Below, one piece after another: positions 17,045 to 25,781 of a stretch of 64,000 nt of DNA (within the stretch, counting starts at the first letter, position 1; each line of letters begins with the position of its first letter). Source of the DNA: Jeotgalibacillus marinus (GTDB lineage Bacteria > Bacillota > Bacilli > Bacillales > Jeotgalibacillaceae); the NCBI RefSeq assembly GCF_040801915.1, contig NZ_JBFMIA010000007.1:1-64000 (forward strand), written 5' to 3'. The position numbers and the translations under genes are program-made. A model generated the notes under the pieces. The model did not search any database, was not told the origin of the DNA, and worked only from the letters and a program-made list of their open reading frames with translations.

Positions 17045-17848
17045 CTATTCTTCCTCTTCTAATTGATCGATTGCACGATCAATTTCTTCCATCCCAAAAC
17101 CTTTACGAAACAGCGTTTGCTTCATACGCTGCTTGTATTCATAGCCTTCGTATTTCTTTGAGTATTTAGTGTGGGCCTTTTTTGCTTGAGAATAAATCGC
17201 TAGCCACTGCTCATCTTTATCTCGTTCAATTGTCAAGTTAGCTAATACATTGCTTACAACAGATCCTGAATACCCTTTTCTAGACAGTGTATCTTCTCCC
17301 TTCTTTTTAATTTGCATTTTGGATTGCTTAGGATTCTTTTTTATCACTTTTTCAATTACTTGCTCCGCTCTTTCTTGCCATTCTTCAACCCTAATTTGTT
17401 CAAGTATTGCTTCGGTGATTTGTGGTGCAACTCCTTTTTCCTTTAGCCCATTTCCCATGTGTCGAGGGCCTTTATCTGACGTTCGAAGCTGAGTGTTTAC
17501 AAAGGCTTTTGCATAATCTTCGTCATTTACATAGCCATATTGTCTGAGCTTGTGCATGATTTCTTCTATGCATGCATCACCCATTTCATGCTCTCTTAAA
17601 TGCAACACAATTTCATATTCAGAGCGCATTCGGTAGCTTAAATAGACCAGCGCTTTATTGAATCCTTTGCGAATTTCGTCTTCATATTGAATTTCACCTA
17701 TATCAAAATCTGTCAGTTCTTTATTTTTACTTAACTGATTGCGTGCTAGTACTTCTTCATCCACACTAAACGCGTATGTTCCATCTAAAAAAATATTGTA
17801 ACGTTCATTACTGCGTTTTTGTTGTGTTATTTTCGTAATAATTGGCAC
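17045..17848 (-). CDS. recX: Recombination regulator RecX
   Basis: A 267-residue helical-repeat protein that modulates RecA filaments. Family features include the N-terminal segment ITKITQQKRSNERYNIFLD and the central LSYRMRSEYEIVLHLREHEMG. VNDEDYAKAFVNTQLRTSDKGP and C-terminal repeats follow. I chose the GTG at 17848, four bases after GAGGTGAG; an in-frame GTG at 17869 is less consistent with the family. Spacing to yfhH (about 180 bases) suggests a separate transcript. Confidence 0.9.
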   Translation of the reverse strand: MPIITKITQQKRSNERYNIFLDGTYAFSVDEEVLARNQLSKNKELTDFDIGEIQYEDEIRKGFNKALVYLSYRMRSEYEIVLHLREHEMGDACIEEIMHKLRQYGYVNDEDYAKAFVNTQLRTSDKGPRHMGNGLKEKGVAPQITEAILEQIRVEEWQERAEQVIEKVIKKNPKQSKMQIKKKGEDTLSRKGYSGSVVSNVLANLTIERDKDEQWLAIYSQAKKAHTKYSKKYEGYEYKQRMKQTLFRKGFGMEEIDRAIDQLEEEE

Positions 17849-17943
17849 AATGCTCACCTCTATACTCACTTTAACACATTCATTAAAGGTTTTATCCTGC
17901 TCAAAGGAGAAATAGTCACAATAACGAGTAGGAGGGATGCCAC

Positions 17944-18849
17944 ATGAAGATCCTTTTAAGCGGAGGAACGGGCTTTATAGGACAAAAGATCACACAATTA
18001 CTCACAAAAAATAATCATGAGGTTTATATTTTAACAAGAAATTCAGACCGTTTTGACGATAAACCATACGTTCATTATGTTGAGTGGTTAACCGAGACGG
18101 CTTTTCCAGAAAACAACCTCATGAAAATTGATGCTGTCATTAATTTAGCAGGGGAATCCATCAATAATGGACGCTGGAATGATGAACATAAAGAACGAAT
18201 ATATGACAGTCGCATAGAATCTACAGATGAAATTTTACGTATCATTCGTGCACTTGAATCGAAGCCATCTGTACTCATCAATGCTAGTGCAGTTGGTTAT
18301 TATCCTTCGTCTGAAACTAAAATCTATACAGAACAATCGCTTGAAAAAGGAAGTGATTTTCTAGCAAGAACCGTTGTAGATTGGGAGAAACAAGCAACGC
18401 TCGCACAAGATGAAGGTGTGCGTGTAGCCTATGGACGTTTTGGCATCATTCTCGGTAAAGACGCGGGAGCACTACCAAGTATGGCGATGCCGTATAAACT
18501 GATGGCTGGTGGAACCGTCGGGAGCGGGAAACAGTGGCTGTCGTGGGTTCATCATGAAGATGTAGCCCGAGCGATCTTGTTTGCAATTGAACATGATGAA
18601 CTAGAAGGTCCATTTAACGTGACAGCTCCGAACCCGATGCGCATGAAAGAGTTTGGTAAAACGCTTGGTCGGGCTTTGAACCGTCCGCATTGGATTCCAG
18701 CCCCAGCATTTGCTTTAAAGCTTGCTCTTGGTGATAAAAGTGCGCTCGTCTTAGAAGGTCAAAAAGCATTGCCTAAAGTATTAGAGGAAAAAGGATTTAC
18801 GTTTAAGTATTCAACTCTCCATCAGGCCCTACAAGAAATTTATTCTTAA
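17944..18849 (+). CDS. yfhF: TIGR01777-type epimerase/SDR protein YfhF
   Basis: A 301-residue extended SDR-like protein with an N-terminal Rossmann motif GGTGFIG, the family-typical VINLAGESINNGRWND and SAVGYYP, and a C-terminal DUF1731 segment (LGDKSALVLEGQKALPKVLEEKGFTF split over the last 40 residues). Substrate is unknown. It is divergent from recX with AGGAGGG before the ATG. A terminator follows immediately. Confidence 0.9.
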   Translation: MKILLSGGTGFIGQKITQLLTKNNHEVYILTRNSDRFDDKPYVHYVEWLTETAFPENNLMKIDAVINLAGESINNGRWNDEHKERIYDSRIESTDEILRIIRALESKPSVLINASAVGYYPSSETKIYTEQSLEKGSDFLARTVVDWEKQATLAQDEGVRVAYGRFGIILGKDAGALPSMAMPYKLMAGGTVGSGKQWLSWVHHEDVARAILFAIEHDELEGPFNVTAPNPMRMKEFGKTLGRALNRPHWIPAPAFALKLALGDKSALVLEGQKALPKVLEEKGFTFKYSTLHQALQEIYS

Positions 18850-18850
18850 T

Positions 18851-18889
18851 AAAAGGATCCGTCCAACTACCATGGACAGATCCTTTTTT
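18851..18889 (+). terminator. Terminator after yfhF
   Basis: AAAAGGATC/GATCCTTTT arms with an inner CGTCC/GGACA pairing and six T after. Confidence 0.85.
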
Positions 18890-18936
18890 GCGGGTAAACT
18901 GAGAAGGGCGGGGTTTTTACTTCCGATAATCTTAGG

Positions 18937-19116
18937 TTAGTTACCCGGTTGCCTTTTTTTATTAACGACGTAGTAGATAATACTTAATATTGATATCAAT
19001 ATAAAAGTACCAATTAAAGCTACCCCCGCCGCCTTTGTACTGTATGAATAGAAATACGCGTAAGTATTTCCAATCATAAATATAACGAATAGAATCAATT
19101 TAAAGTAAAATTTCAT
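18937..19116 (-). CDS. Small two-helix membrane protein
   Basis: A 59-residue frame from ATG 19116 with two hydrophobic stretches (LILFVIFMIGNTYAYFYSY and AAGVALIGTFILISILSIIYY) and a basic tail NKKRQPGN. The ribosome site is weak (GGTG). A 34-codon same-strand frame just upstream (19121-19221) looks like the tail of another gene. I do not recognise the family; the clean hydrophobic and charged pattern suggests it is real. Confidence 0.5.
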   Translation of the reverse strand: MKFYFKLILFVIFMIGNTYAYFYSYSTKAAGVALIGTFILISILSIIYYVVNKKRQPGN

Positions 19117-19221
19117 TATTTACACCAGACTTTCATTTTTTAAAAATTCCTTGCTGCGTTGTGCTTCTTCTATTCCTTTCTTAACTCCCTTTGCTATTGA
19201 ATGCTGAAACAGATTCCAACT

Positions 19222-20613
19222 TTATTTAAGTATTCTTTTAATCGTCTCTAAACTCATTTTATACGGTGGAAAAGCGAGCTTCAATTCTACACTTGTACTT
19301 TTTTTTAGCATACTTTTTCTGTGCGAAAATAGATCAAAGCTATGCTTCCCATGGTAGGCATTAACTCCTGAATGTCCAACGCCACCAAAAGGCAAATTGC
19401 TGTTCGATATATGACTTATCGTATCGTTTACACAGCCACCGCCAAAAGATATTTGCTGTAGTACTTGTGATTCGTTTTTTTGATTTTCCGTAAACACATA
19501 AAGAGCCAATGGCTTCGGATGAGCGTTGATCATATTGATCACATCATCTAAATGATCATACGTTAATATAGGTAAAATCGGTCCAAAAATTTCATCCTGC
19601 ATCGCTGCATTTGACCAATCAATATGATCTAGTATGGTTGGAGCAATGAATCTATCTTCTCGATTATGCTCTCCCCCGGCCACAATATGACTCTTATCTT
19701 TTTCTAAAATCTCGGTCAACCGATCAAAATGTCGCTCATTTACAATACGGCCAAACTCTTCACTCGTCTGAATTTGATCACCATAAAATGCATGAATTGC
19801 TATCTTCATTTGTTTAATCAATTCATCTTTTACTTTGTGATGTACGACTATATAATCTGGTGCAATACATGTTTGACCAGCGTTCATGAGTTTGCCCCAT
19901 ATAATGCGCTGCGCTGCTTTTTTGATGTCAGCTGTTTCATCCACAATGGTTGGACTTTTCCCACCTAGTTCAAGTGTATGTGGCACTAAGTTTTTAGCCG
20001 CCGCTTCCATTACGATTTTTCCAACAGGAATACTTCCAGTGAAAAACAAATAATCAAACGGTGCATGAATGAGTAACGATGTTTCTTCTTTTTCACCTTC
20101 AACGACTTTAATATAAGCGGGATCAAAATGATTTGAGATTATTTTATTGATCACTTTAGTAGTATGTGGTGTACTTTCAGATGGTTTAATAACAGCACAA
20201 TTTCCGGCTGCTATGGCACCGATCAATGGCTCTATTAACAATTGAAATGGATAATTAAATGGCCCAATAATCAACACACTTCCATAAGGCTCCTTGATAA
20301 TAAAACTTTTCGAAGGCATTTGATAAATCGGCGTTTTCACTTTTTCAGTTTTTGACCATCGTTTCACATTTTTAATCATGTCGCGGATGCTACTAAGTGT
20401 AAAACCGATTTCAGAAACATATGCTTCAAAAGGATTTTTCCCCAAGTCTTTTTTTAATGCATCGAGAATTTCTTGCTCATGTTCTTCGATTACTGTTTTG
20501 AGTTTCTTTAACTGTTTTAAACGAAAATCAATTTTACGTGTAATCCCACTATGGAAAAATTCTCGTTGCTTTTGAATAAGATGTTCCACATCAAGTTTCG
20601 TTTGAATAGACAA
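19222..20613 (-). CDS. Aldehyde dehydrogenase, class 3-like
   Basis: A 463-residue NAD(P)-dependent aldehyde dehydrogenase. The catalytic Cys lies in NAGQTCIAPDY, the general-base Glu in LELGGKSP, and the cofactor motif FTGSIPVGK is present. The length and C-terminal GGVGHSGVNAYHGKHSFDLFSHRKS fit the fatty-aldehyde type (class 3). A TTG at 20613 seven bases after GGGGG is the likely start. Oxidation of medium or long-chain aldehydes is inferred from family. Confidence 0.9.
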   Translation of the reverse strand: MSIQTKLDVEHLIQKQREFFHSGITRKIDFRLKQLKKLKTVIEEHEQEILDALKKDLGKNPFEAYVSEIGFTLSSIRDMIKNVKRWSKTEKVKTPIYQMPSKSFIIKEPYGSVLIIGPFNYPFQLLIEPLIGAIAAGNCAVIKPSESTPHTTKVINKIISNHFDPAYIKVVEGEKEETSLLIHAPFDYLFFTGSIPVGKIVMEAAAKNLVPHTLELGGKSPTIVDETADIKKAAQRIIWGKLMNAGQTCIAPDYIVVHHKVKDELIKQMKIAIHAFYGDQIQTSEEFGRIVNERHFDRLTEILEKDKSHIVAGGEHNREDRFIAPTILDHIDWSNAAMQDEIFGPILPILTYDHLDDVINMINAHPKPLALYVFTENQKNESQVLQQISFGGGCVNDTISHISNSNLPFGGVGHSGVNAYHGKHSFDLFSHRKSMLKKSTSVELKLAFPPYKMSLETIKRILK

Positions 20614-20894
20614 TGGTCTTCCCCCTTTTGTTAAGAACATGTTCAACAATAAATTCTTCTCCTATTTTACACGTGCTTTGTAGAACTTTTTTAACTTTTA
20701 TAGGCTTATCATGCTTACTATTATAGTAGATGAATTGTCAATCCAAGTACAACTCTTCGCACTAAATTCTTGTGTCAACTATATTCAATATCATCAATAC
20801 AATAGCAACTAATGAAGAAGAACCTTCATTTACTGATTAAGGAGACAAATTAATTGAATTGAAAGGAAAAACGAATGTTATGTGTTTATGTGAC

Positions 20895-21067
20895 ATGACA
20901 AACAATCGTAGCCACAAATACGGTCCCACTGAAGTCCTAAGGATAGTGGATATCGAATAGCATCTATTCAAGATGATGAAGTATTGGTAAAAGTGCATTG
21001 CGCCTCAGACAATCCATATGATTTTAGAATCAGATCAAAAAGCAATAAAGGAGGAGAAGACTTATGA
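20895..21067 (+). pseudogene. Remnant of a medium-chain dehydrogenase N-terminus
   Basis: Two in-frame pieces resemble the N-terminus of the intact gene downstream: HKYGPTEVLRIVDIE then a stop, and IQDDEVLVKVHCASDNPYDFRIRS. The stop plus a missing short linker show decay. It ends in the start codon region of the intact gene, suggesting a partly deleted tandem duplicate. Confidence 0.7.
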
Positions 21068-22047
21068 AAGCAATTATATGTACAAAATACGGATCACCGG
21101 ATGTTCTTCAGCTCAAAGAGGTAGAAAAACCTACTCCTAAGGACAATGAAGTACTGGTAAAAGTATATGAGACAGTAGTATCGCCATCGGACTGCGCCTT
21201 TCGAAAGGGTGACCCATTTATTGCAAGATTTTACTCTGGTCTCATAAGACCCAAAAATACTATACTAGGGTTTGAGCTAGCCGGAGAAATTGAAGAAGTA
21301 GGAAAAGATGTAAAATCATTTAAGAAAGGTGACCAAGTTTTTGCATCTACCACGTTTGGTACTTATGCCGAATACATATGTCTGCCTGAAGAAGGCGCGC
21401 TGGCAATAAAACCGACCAATATGACCTATGGGGAAGCCGCCTCCGTCTGTGATGGGGCATTAACGGCATTGCCTTTCCTTAGAGATACGGCAAATATTCA
21501 GAGCGGACAAAAAGTCCTTATCAATGGCGCTTCTGGATCGGTAGGTACTTTTGCGGTACAGCTTGCCAAGTACTTTGGGACAGAAGTTACCGGGGTATGC
21601 AGTACCACGAATTTAGAATTGGTGAAATCATTGGGAGCTGATAAGGTAATTGATTACACTAAAGAGGATTTTACCAAAACCGACCAGACCTATGATATTA
21701 TTTTTGACGCAGTAGGTAAGAGTTCATTTTCAAGTTGTAAAAGCTCGCTAAATCAAAGAGGGGTCTATCTTTCTACTGTACCCACTCTGGCAATTATTCC
21801 TCAAATGATTTGGACTTCAAAGATCGGTAGCAAAAAAGCATTGTTTGCGACCACAGGTTTGAGGCCAACAAGCGAAAAGACTAAAGATCTACTCTTCTTC
21901 AAAGAGCTTATTGAAGCAGGAAAGATAAAATCGGTCATTGATAGACGCTATCCGTTGGAACAAATTGCTGAGGCTCACAAGTATGTCGAAAAAGGACACA
22001 AAAAGGGAAATGTAGTAATAACATTGGAACATAATAATAAAACCTAA
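21064..22047 (+). CDS. NAD(P)-dependent alcohol dehydrogenase / quinone reductase (MDR family)
   Basis: A 327-residue zinc-independent medium-chain reductase. The N-terminal GroES-like domain (AIICTKYGSPDVLQLKEVE, GFELAGEIEEVG) is followed by a Rossmann domain with INGASGSVGTFAVQLAKYFG. It lacks the structural-zinc cysteine cluster, like quinone oxidoreductases. The ATG follows AAAGGAGGAG. Substrate is unknown. A long hairpin terminator lies about 150 bases downstream. Confidence 0.88.
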   Translation: MKAIICTKYGSPDVLQLKEVEKPTPKDNEVLVKVYETVVSPSDCAFRKGDPFIARFYSGLIRPKNTILGFELAGEIEEVGKDVKSFKKGDQVFASTTFGTYAEYICLPEEGALAIKPTNMTYGEAASVCDGALTALPFLRDTANIQSGQKVLINGASGSVGTFAVQLAKYFGTEVTGVCSTTNLELVKSLGADKVIDYTKEDFTKTDQTYDIIFDAVGKSSFSSCKSSLNQRGVYLSTVPTLAIIPQMIWTSKIGSKKALFATTGLRPTSEKTKDLLFFKELIEAGKIKSVIDRRYPLEQIAEAHKYVEKGHKKGNVVITLEHNNKT

Positions 22048-22197
22048 CAAGATATCAGCACAGAACAAAGTAAATAAAGGGTACGGACAACCAGTTGAAA
22101 CCCTTACACTAGCCAATATAAAATCAAACTTTGACCGGCCTGGTTAGGATCCGAAAGCATCCCGTTGGCTGAGACCCACAACAAACGAAGATAGTAT

Positions 22198-22243
22198 GAA
22201 AAACCCTGATTTCTTCTACGTAAGGAAGAAATCAGGGTTTTTT
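22198..22243. terminator. Strong terminator between convergent genes
   Basis: 17-bp perfect stem starting AAAACCCTGATTTCTTC with an eight-base loop, flanked by T on both strands. Confidence 0.92.
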
Positions 22244-22344
22244 AAATTACAATCCATCAAAAAGTAAACATCGTTTGTTTTTCGCCGTTGCAAATAGAAG
22301 CTTGAGCTCATCATCGGTTGCACGGTTGAAATTATTTTAGTTTG

Positions 22345-23724
22345 CTACGATTTTAAGACAAGTTTCGTTACACTTTCAACATGACTTGTTTGTGGGAACA
22401 TGTCGATAGGTTGAATATAATCAATGGTGTAGTGAGATGACAGTTGCATTAGATCTTTTGCAAGGGTGGATGGATTACATGACGCATAGATAAATGTTTT
22501 GGGTTTGACTGACAATATCGTTTTCAAAAGAGATGGATCGCAGCCTGTTCGTGGCGGATCTACAACCACAACATCCGGCTTAAACCCTTCATTTTTCCAC
22601 TTCATCATCCACTCTTCAGCTGTTCCAACTTCATAGTTGAAATTTTTCAATCCGTGATTTTGTGCATTCATTCGTGCGTCTTGAATCGATTCTTTAATCA
22701 CATCCATTCCTCGGATCTCACTCGCTCCTTGTGACAACCAAAGACCGATTGTTCCTGACCCACAGTAAGCATCGACAATTTTTTCTTTTCCCGTTAAATC
22801 AGCCGCTCGTTTAATCTCATCATAGAGCTTTTCAGTTTGAACAGGGTTCAACTGAAAAAATGCTCTAGCAGAAAGGTGATAAGTGTATTGTTCCATCTTA
22901 TCTTCAATCGTTTTTTTGCCCGAAAGAAGCACGGTTTTGTTTCCGAAAATGACTGAAGTAGACGCTGGATTTACGTTTTGCATAATGGATTTGACTTCAG
23001 GCATTTTGTTCTCGAGCGCACGAATGAGTTTATCCTTTTGAGGTAAATCATCTGTAGCAGTAACAATCACAATTTGAACTTCTCCTGTGTTCACTCCTAC
23101 ACGTGAAACAACTGTTCGAACGCATCCTTTTTTCTTTCGTTCGTTGTATACGGGAATACCAAGCTTGTCCAATTGTTTTCGTACAACTTGAGTGGCTTTA
23201 TTTGTTTCTTTTCGTTGGACGATACATTCTTTAATATCAACAAGGTCATGAGAATTTGCTCCATAAAGCCCTACGATGACTTTTTCTTTTCTTTTGCCAA
23301 CCTGAAATTGGCTCTTATTACGGTAAAACCATGGATCTTCCATACCAATTGTTCGGCGAATATCTAATTCATTTAAGTTAAATTTTGCATGTCGTTCTAG
23401 CGCTTGAATTAAAATATCTTTTTTATGATTAAGCTGCTGGCTATATTCTAAATGCTGTAGTTGACAACCACCACATGAATCATATACGTAACAAGGTGCA
23501 GTCACACGATGTGGTGAAGGTTTACGAATCGTTTTTAGTTTTGCTTCAGCAAATTTCGGGTGAACCTTTGTCACTTCAACGACGACTTCTTCATCAGGCA
23601 ATGCCCCCTGTACAAAGACAACTTGTCGTTTAAAATAACCTACACCCTCACCGTTGATACCAAGACGTTTTATTGTTAAAGGAAACTCTTGCTTTTCTTG
23701 AATTTTATTTGAATGTTCTGTCAT
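22345..23724 (-). CDS. rlmCD: 23S rRNA (uracil-C5)-methyltransferase RlmCD
   Basis: A 459-residue RumA-type enzyme. It has a TRAM domain (about residues 10-70) and the iron-sulfur cysteines (CYVYDSCGGCQLQHLEYSQ plus a later Cys). The SAM-binding motif is VDAYCGSGTIGLW, and the catalytic Cys and acid lie in DPPRTGCDPSLL and YASCNPSTLAKDL. B. subtilis RlmCD methylates U747 and U1939. The ATG at 23724 follows GGAAGTGAG. It lies four bases after the glycosylase gene and is likely co-transcribed. Confidence 0.93.
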   Translation of the reverse strand: MTEHSNKIQEKQEFPLTIKRLGINGEGVGYFKRQVVFVQGALPDEEVVVEVTKVHPKFAEAKLKTIRKPSPHRVTAPCYVYDSCGGCQLQHLEYSQQLNHKKDILIQALERHAKFNLNELDIRRTIGMEDPWFYRNKSQFQVGKRKEKVIVGLYGANSHDLVDIKECIVQRKETNKATQVVRKQLDKLGIPVYNERKKKGCVRTVVSRVGVNTGEVQIVIVTATDDLPQKDKLIRALENKMPEVKSIMQNVNPASTSVIFGNKTVLLSGKKTIEDKMEQYTYHLSARAFFQLNPVQTEKLYDEIKRAADLTGKEKIVDAYCGSGTIGLWLSQGASEIRGMDVIKESIQDARMNAQNHGLKNFNYEVGTAEEWMMKWKNEGFKPDVVVVDPPRTGCDPSLLKTILSVKPKTFIYASCNPSTLAKDLMQLSSHYTIDYIQPIDMFPQTSHVESVTKLVLKS

Positions 23725-23728
23725 TCTC

Positions 23729-24601
23729 TCACTTCCCTGTTTCAATGCTCCTCCATAAATAAAGCGACGCGTAGCTCAAGTATGGCTTCCATGACTCAAT
23801 CCACTGCTCCATCTCTTGCATGGTGGGCTTTCGTTCCATTTTAAATTGTTTTTTTAATGCGTTTTGAATGCCGATATCAGCAAACGGAAAAACATTCAAT
23901 CGACCAAGTCCAAATAATAGCACATTTTGCGCGGTCCATGGGCCTACTCCGCGGATTTGAAGCAGTTCAGTAATAATCTCTTCATCACTCATGGATGGAA
24001 ATTTCTCGATATGTAATTCACCACGCGTAATTTTCTCACCAATCCCAATAACATACTCAGCTTTCCGCTGACTAAATTGCATTTCTCTTAGCTCTTCCAC
24101 TTTAATCGCTGCTACTCTTTCTGCTGAAGGATAAAACCATACATCGTCTATCTTTTCACCATACGTGGTAACAAAGCGCTGCGTCAGAACACTGGCAAAT
24201 TTCATATTCAACTGTTGATGAATAATGCTTTTAATTAGTCCGCTGTATATGGAGGAATCGAGGACAAGTGGGGTTCCTCTATGTTCTTCAAAGATGCTTG
24301 AAAGATTGGTTTGTGAAAAATGTTCCCCCACGTGTGTTAATGACTTGCCCCATTGAAAACGATCACTGACAAATATTACTGCCTCTTCTTTATCATTATC
24401 TGTCCTACCACTCACAAGAAACGTAGGATCTTCTGTTGTTCCAATGGCTTGAATGATTAATGCTTGTCGTTTCAGCCCATCATAAGGGAGTCTCACTGTT
24501 AAGTTTTCGCGATCCACGTTGATAAGTGGATCGATAGACATTCGCTCTAACACGCGGTCAAATGCATACGGTCCTTGAATCGTAATTCGTTCCTGCCACA
24601 T
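23729..24601 (-). CDS. DNA-3-methyladenine glycosylase II-like (AlkA family)
   Basis: A 290-residue base-excision glycosylase. The HhH-GPD domain is clear in the C-terminal half: LLQIRGVGPWTAQNVLLFGLGRL then FPFADIGIQNALKK, with the catalytic Asp. The N-terminal half matches the AlkA N-terminal domain loosely. It would remove alkylated purines from DNA; the exact lesion cannot be read. It forms a two-gene unit with rlmCD. Confidence 0.88.
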   Translation of the reverse strand: MWQERITIQGPYAFDRVLERMSIDPLINVDRENLTVRLPYDGLKRQALIIQAIGTTEDPTFLVSGRTDNDKEEAVIFVSDRFQWGKSLTHVGEHFSQTNLSSIFEEHRGTPLVLDSSIYSGLIKSIIHQQLNMKFASVLTQRFVTTYGEKIDDVWFYPSAERVAAIKVEELREMQFSQRKAEYVIGIGEKITRGELHIEKFPSMSDEEIITELLQIRGVGPWTAQNVLLFGLGRLNVFPFADIGIQNALKKQFKMERKPTMQEMEQWIESWKPYLSYASLYLWRSIETGK

Positions 24602-24784
24602 TTTATTCCCACTTTCTTTTACATAAATTATAACATGGGGTTTTACGTGGAGTAGAATAATTGGAGTGTATATGAACGCTTAAGGACGGGCAGAAAACAA
24701 TGGAAGATGTCCCCTGCTCCCATTAAGATTTTAACGCTGACCAAACATGGAGATTAACTGCTAAAGGCAGTCATTTTCTAGAAA

Positions 24785-24832
24785 AAACCGCAAGAAAACT
24801 CTTCACAGAGTCATCTTACGGTCCCTTTTTAC
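24785..24832 (-). terminator. Terminator after pdaA
   Basis: Imperfect ACCGCAAGA / TCTTACGGT stem with T-rich tail on the minus strand just after the pdaA stop codon. Confidence 0.65.
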
Positions 24833-25596
24833 GCTTGATTTTCAAATAAATGATCTAAGTCCTTGAACTCATATCCATCTTTTTTAAGATCTTGAATTAC
24901 TCGTTGAAGGGCGTCTGCATTGTCTTTTGAGACGGTATGAAGAAGAACCACTGCACCAGGATGAATTTGTTTCATAATTTCATCGTATGCATAATCGGCT
25001 CCCCTTGGCTTATCGGCATGCCAATCGACAAATGCAACTGACCAAAACACATGCTTATATCCCGCTTCCTTTGCTACCTTTAATGTTTCCTCGTTAAACA
25101 CACCTTCAGGCGGGCGAGTATACAGCATTTCCTTTTGACCGGTTAGTTCCTCTGTTTTGTCTTTTACCTTGCTCCATTCCTCTAACATTTGATCTTTCGT
25201 CAGTGTGGAGAAGTTCGGATGTCCCCACGAATGATTGCCGATTTTGTGACCATCTTTTACCATTCTTTCAACTAATGGACCAGCACTCGTTAAATAATGA
25301 CCAGTTAAAAAAAAGGTAGCTGGTACTTTCTCTTCTTTTAACACATCCAAAATCTTTTCCGTATGACCGTTTTCGTACCCATTATCAAACGTCATATAAA
25401 TGACTTTTTTGTCTGACTTCCCCTTATATGCTGAATCATATTTCTTTAAAAGCTCATCTAATTCAGGACCAGCATTTGGTTGTTCACCATTCACCGATCG
25501 TTTAAAACCCCAACTCTGACTTTCTCCAAAGACGGATAGTGGAGCAACTAAAAAAAGCAAGCAAACCATAAGAATAGATACTATTTTTCGACGCAT
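24829..25596 (-). CDS. pdaA: Delta-lactam-biosynthetic polysaccharide deacetylase PdaA
   Basis: A 255-residue exported NodB-family enzyme. The signal peptide is residues 1-24 (cleavage near VFGES). Motifs: MTFDNGYENGHT (the PdaA-specific Asn after the first Asp), HSWGHPNFSTL (metal His pair), TRPPEGVF and HPGAVVLLHTVS. PdaA deacetylates N-acetylmuramic acid during spore cortex synthesis, forming muramic delta-lactam needed for germination. It lies outside the membrane in the forespore envelope. Single-gene unit. Confidence 0.93.
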   Translation of the reverse strand: MRRKIVSILMVCLLFLVAPLSVFGESQSWGFKRSVNGEQPNAGPELDELLKKYDSAYKGKSDKKVIYMTFDNGYENGHTEKILDVLKEEKVPATFFLTGHYLTSAGPLVERMVKDGHKIGNHSWGHPNFSTLTKDQMLEEWSKVKDKTEELTGQKEMLYTRPPEGVFNEETLKVAKEAGYKHVFWSVAFVDWHADKPRGADYAYDEIMKQIHPGAVVLLHTVSKDNADALQRVIQDLKKDGYEFKDLDHLFENQA

Positions 25597-25655
25597 TCTT
25601 TCATTCCTCCCTTATCATTAATGTGTTCAAAAATAAGAAGAACATACAACGAAAA

Positions 25656-25684
25656 AAAGCACTCAGATTTAGTTTGAGTGCTTT
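25656..25684. terminator. Hairpin between fumarase and pdaA
   Basis: AAAGCACTCA/TGAGTGCTTT with nine-base loop, and T-rich sequence on the minus strand. Confidence 0.7.
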
Positions 25685-25715
25685 CTGGAAAGGAAATAAT
25701 AAGGTTACAAAGTCA

Positions 25716-25752
25716 ATCACCGCTGAAGGAAAAAAGTTCCTTCAGCGGTGAT
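25716..25752. repeat. Perfect 16-bp inverted repeat after fumarase
   Basis: ATCACCGCTGAAGGAA and its exact complement are separated by five bases. It lies 30 bases after the fumarase stop but lacks a T-run, so it may stabilise the mRNA 3' end rather than terminate alone. Confidence 0.7.
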
Positions 25753-25781
25753 AACCGGTTCTACACAAGCATCTTCCGCTT

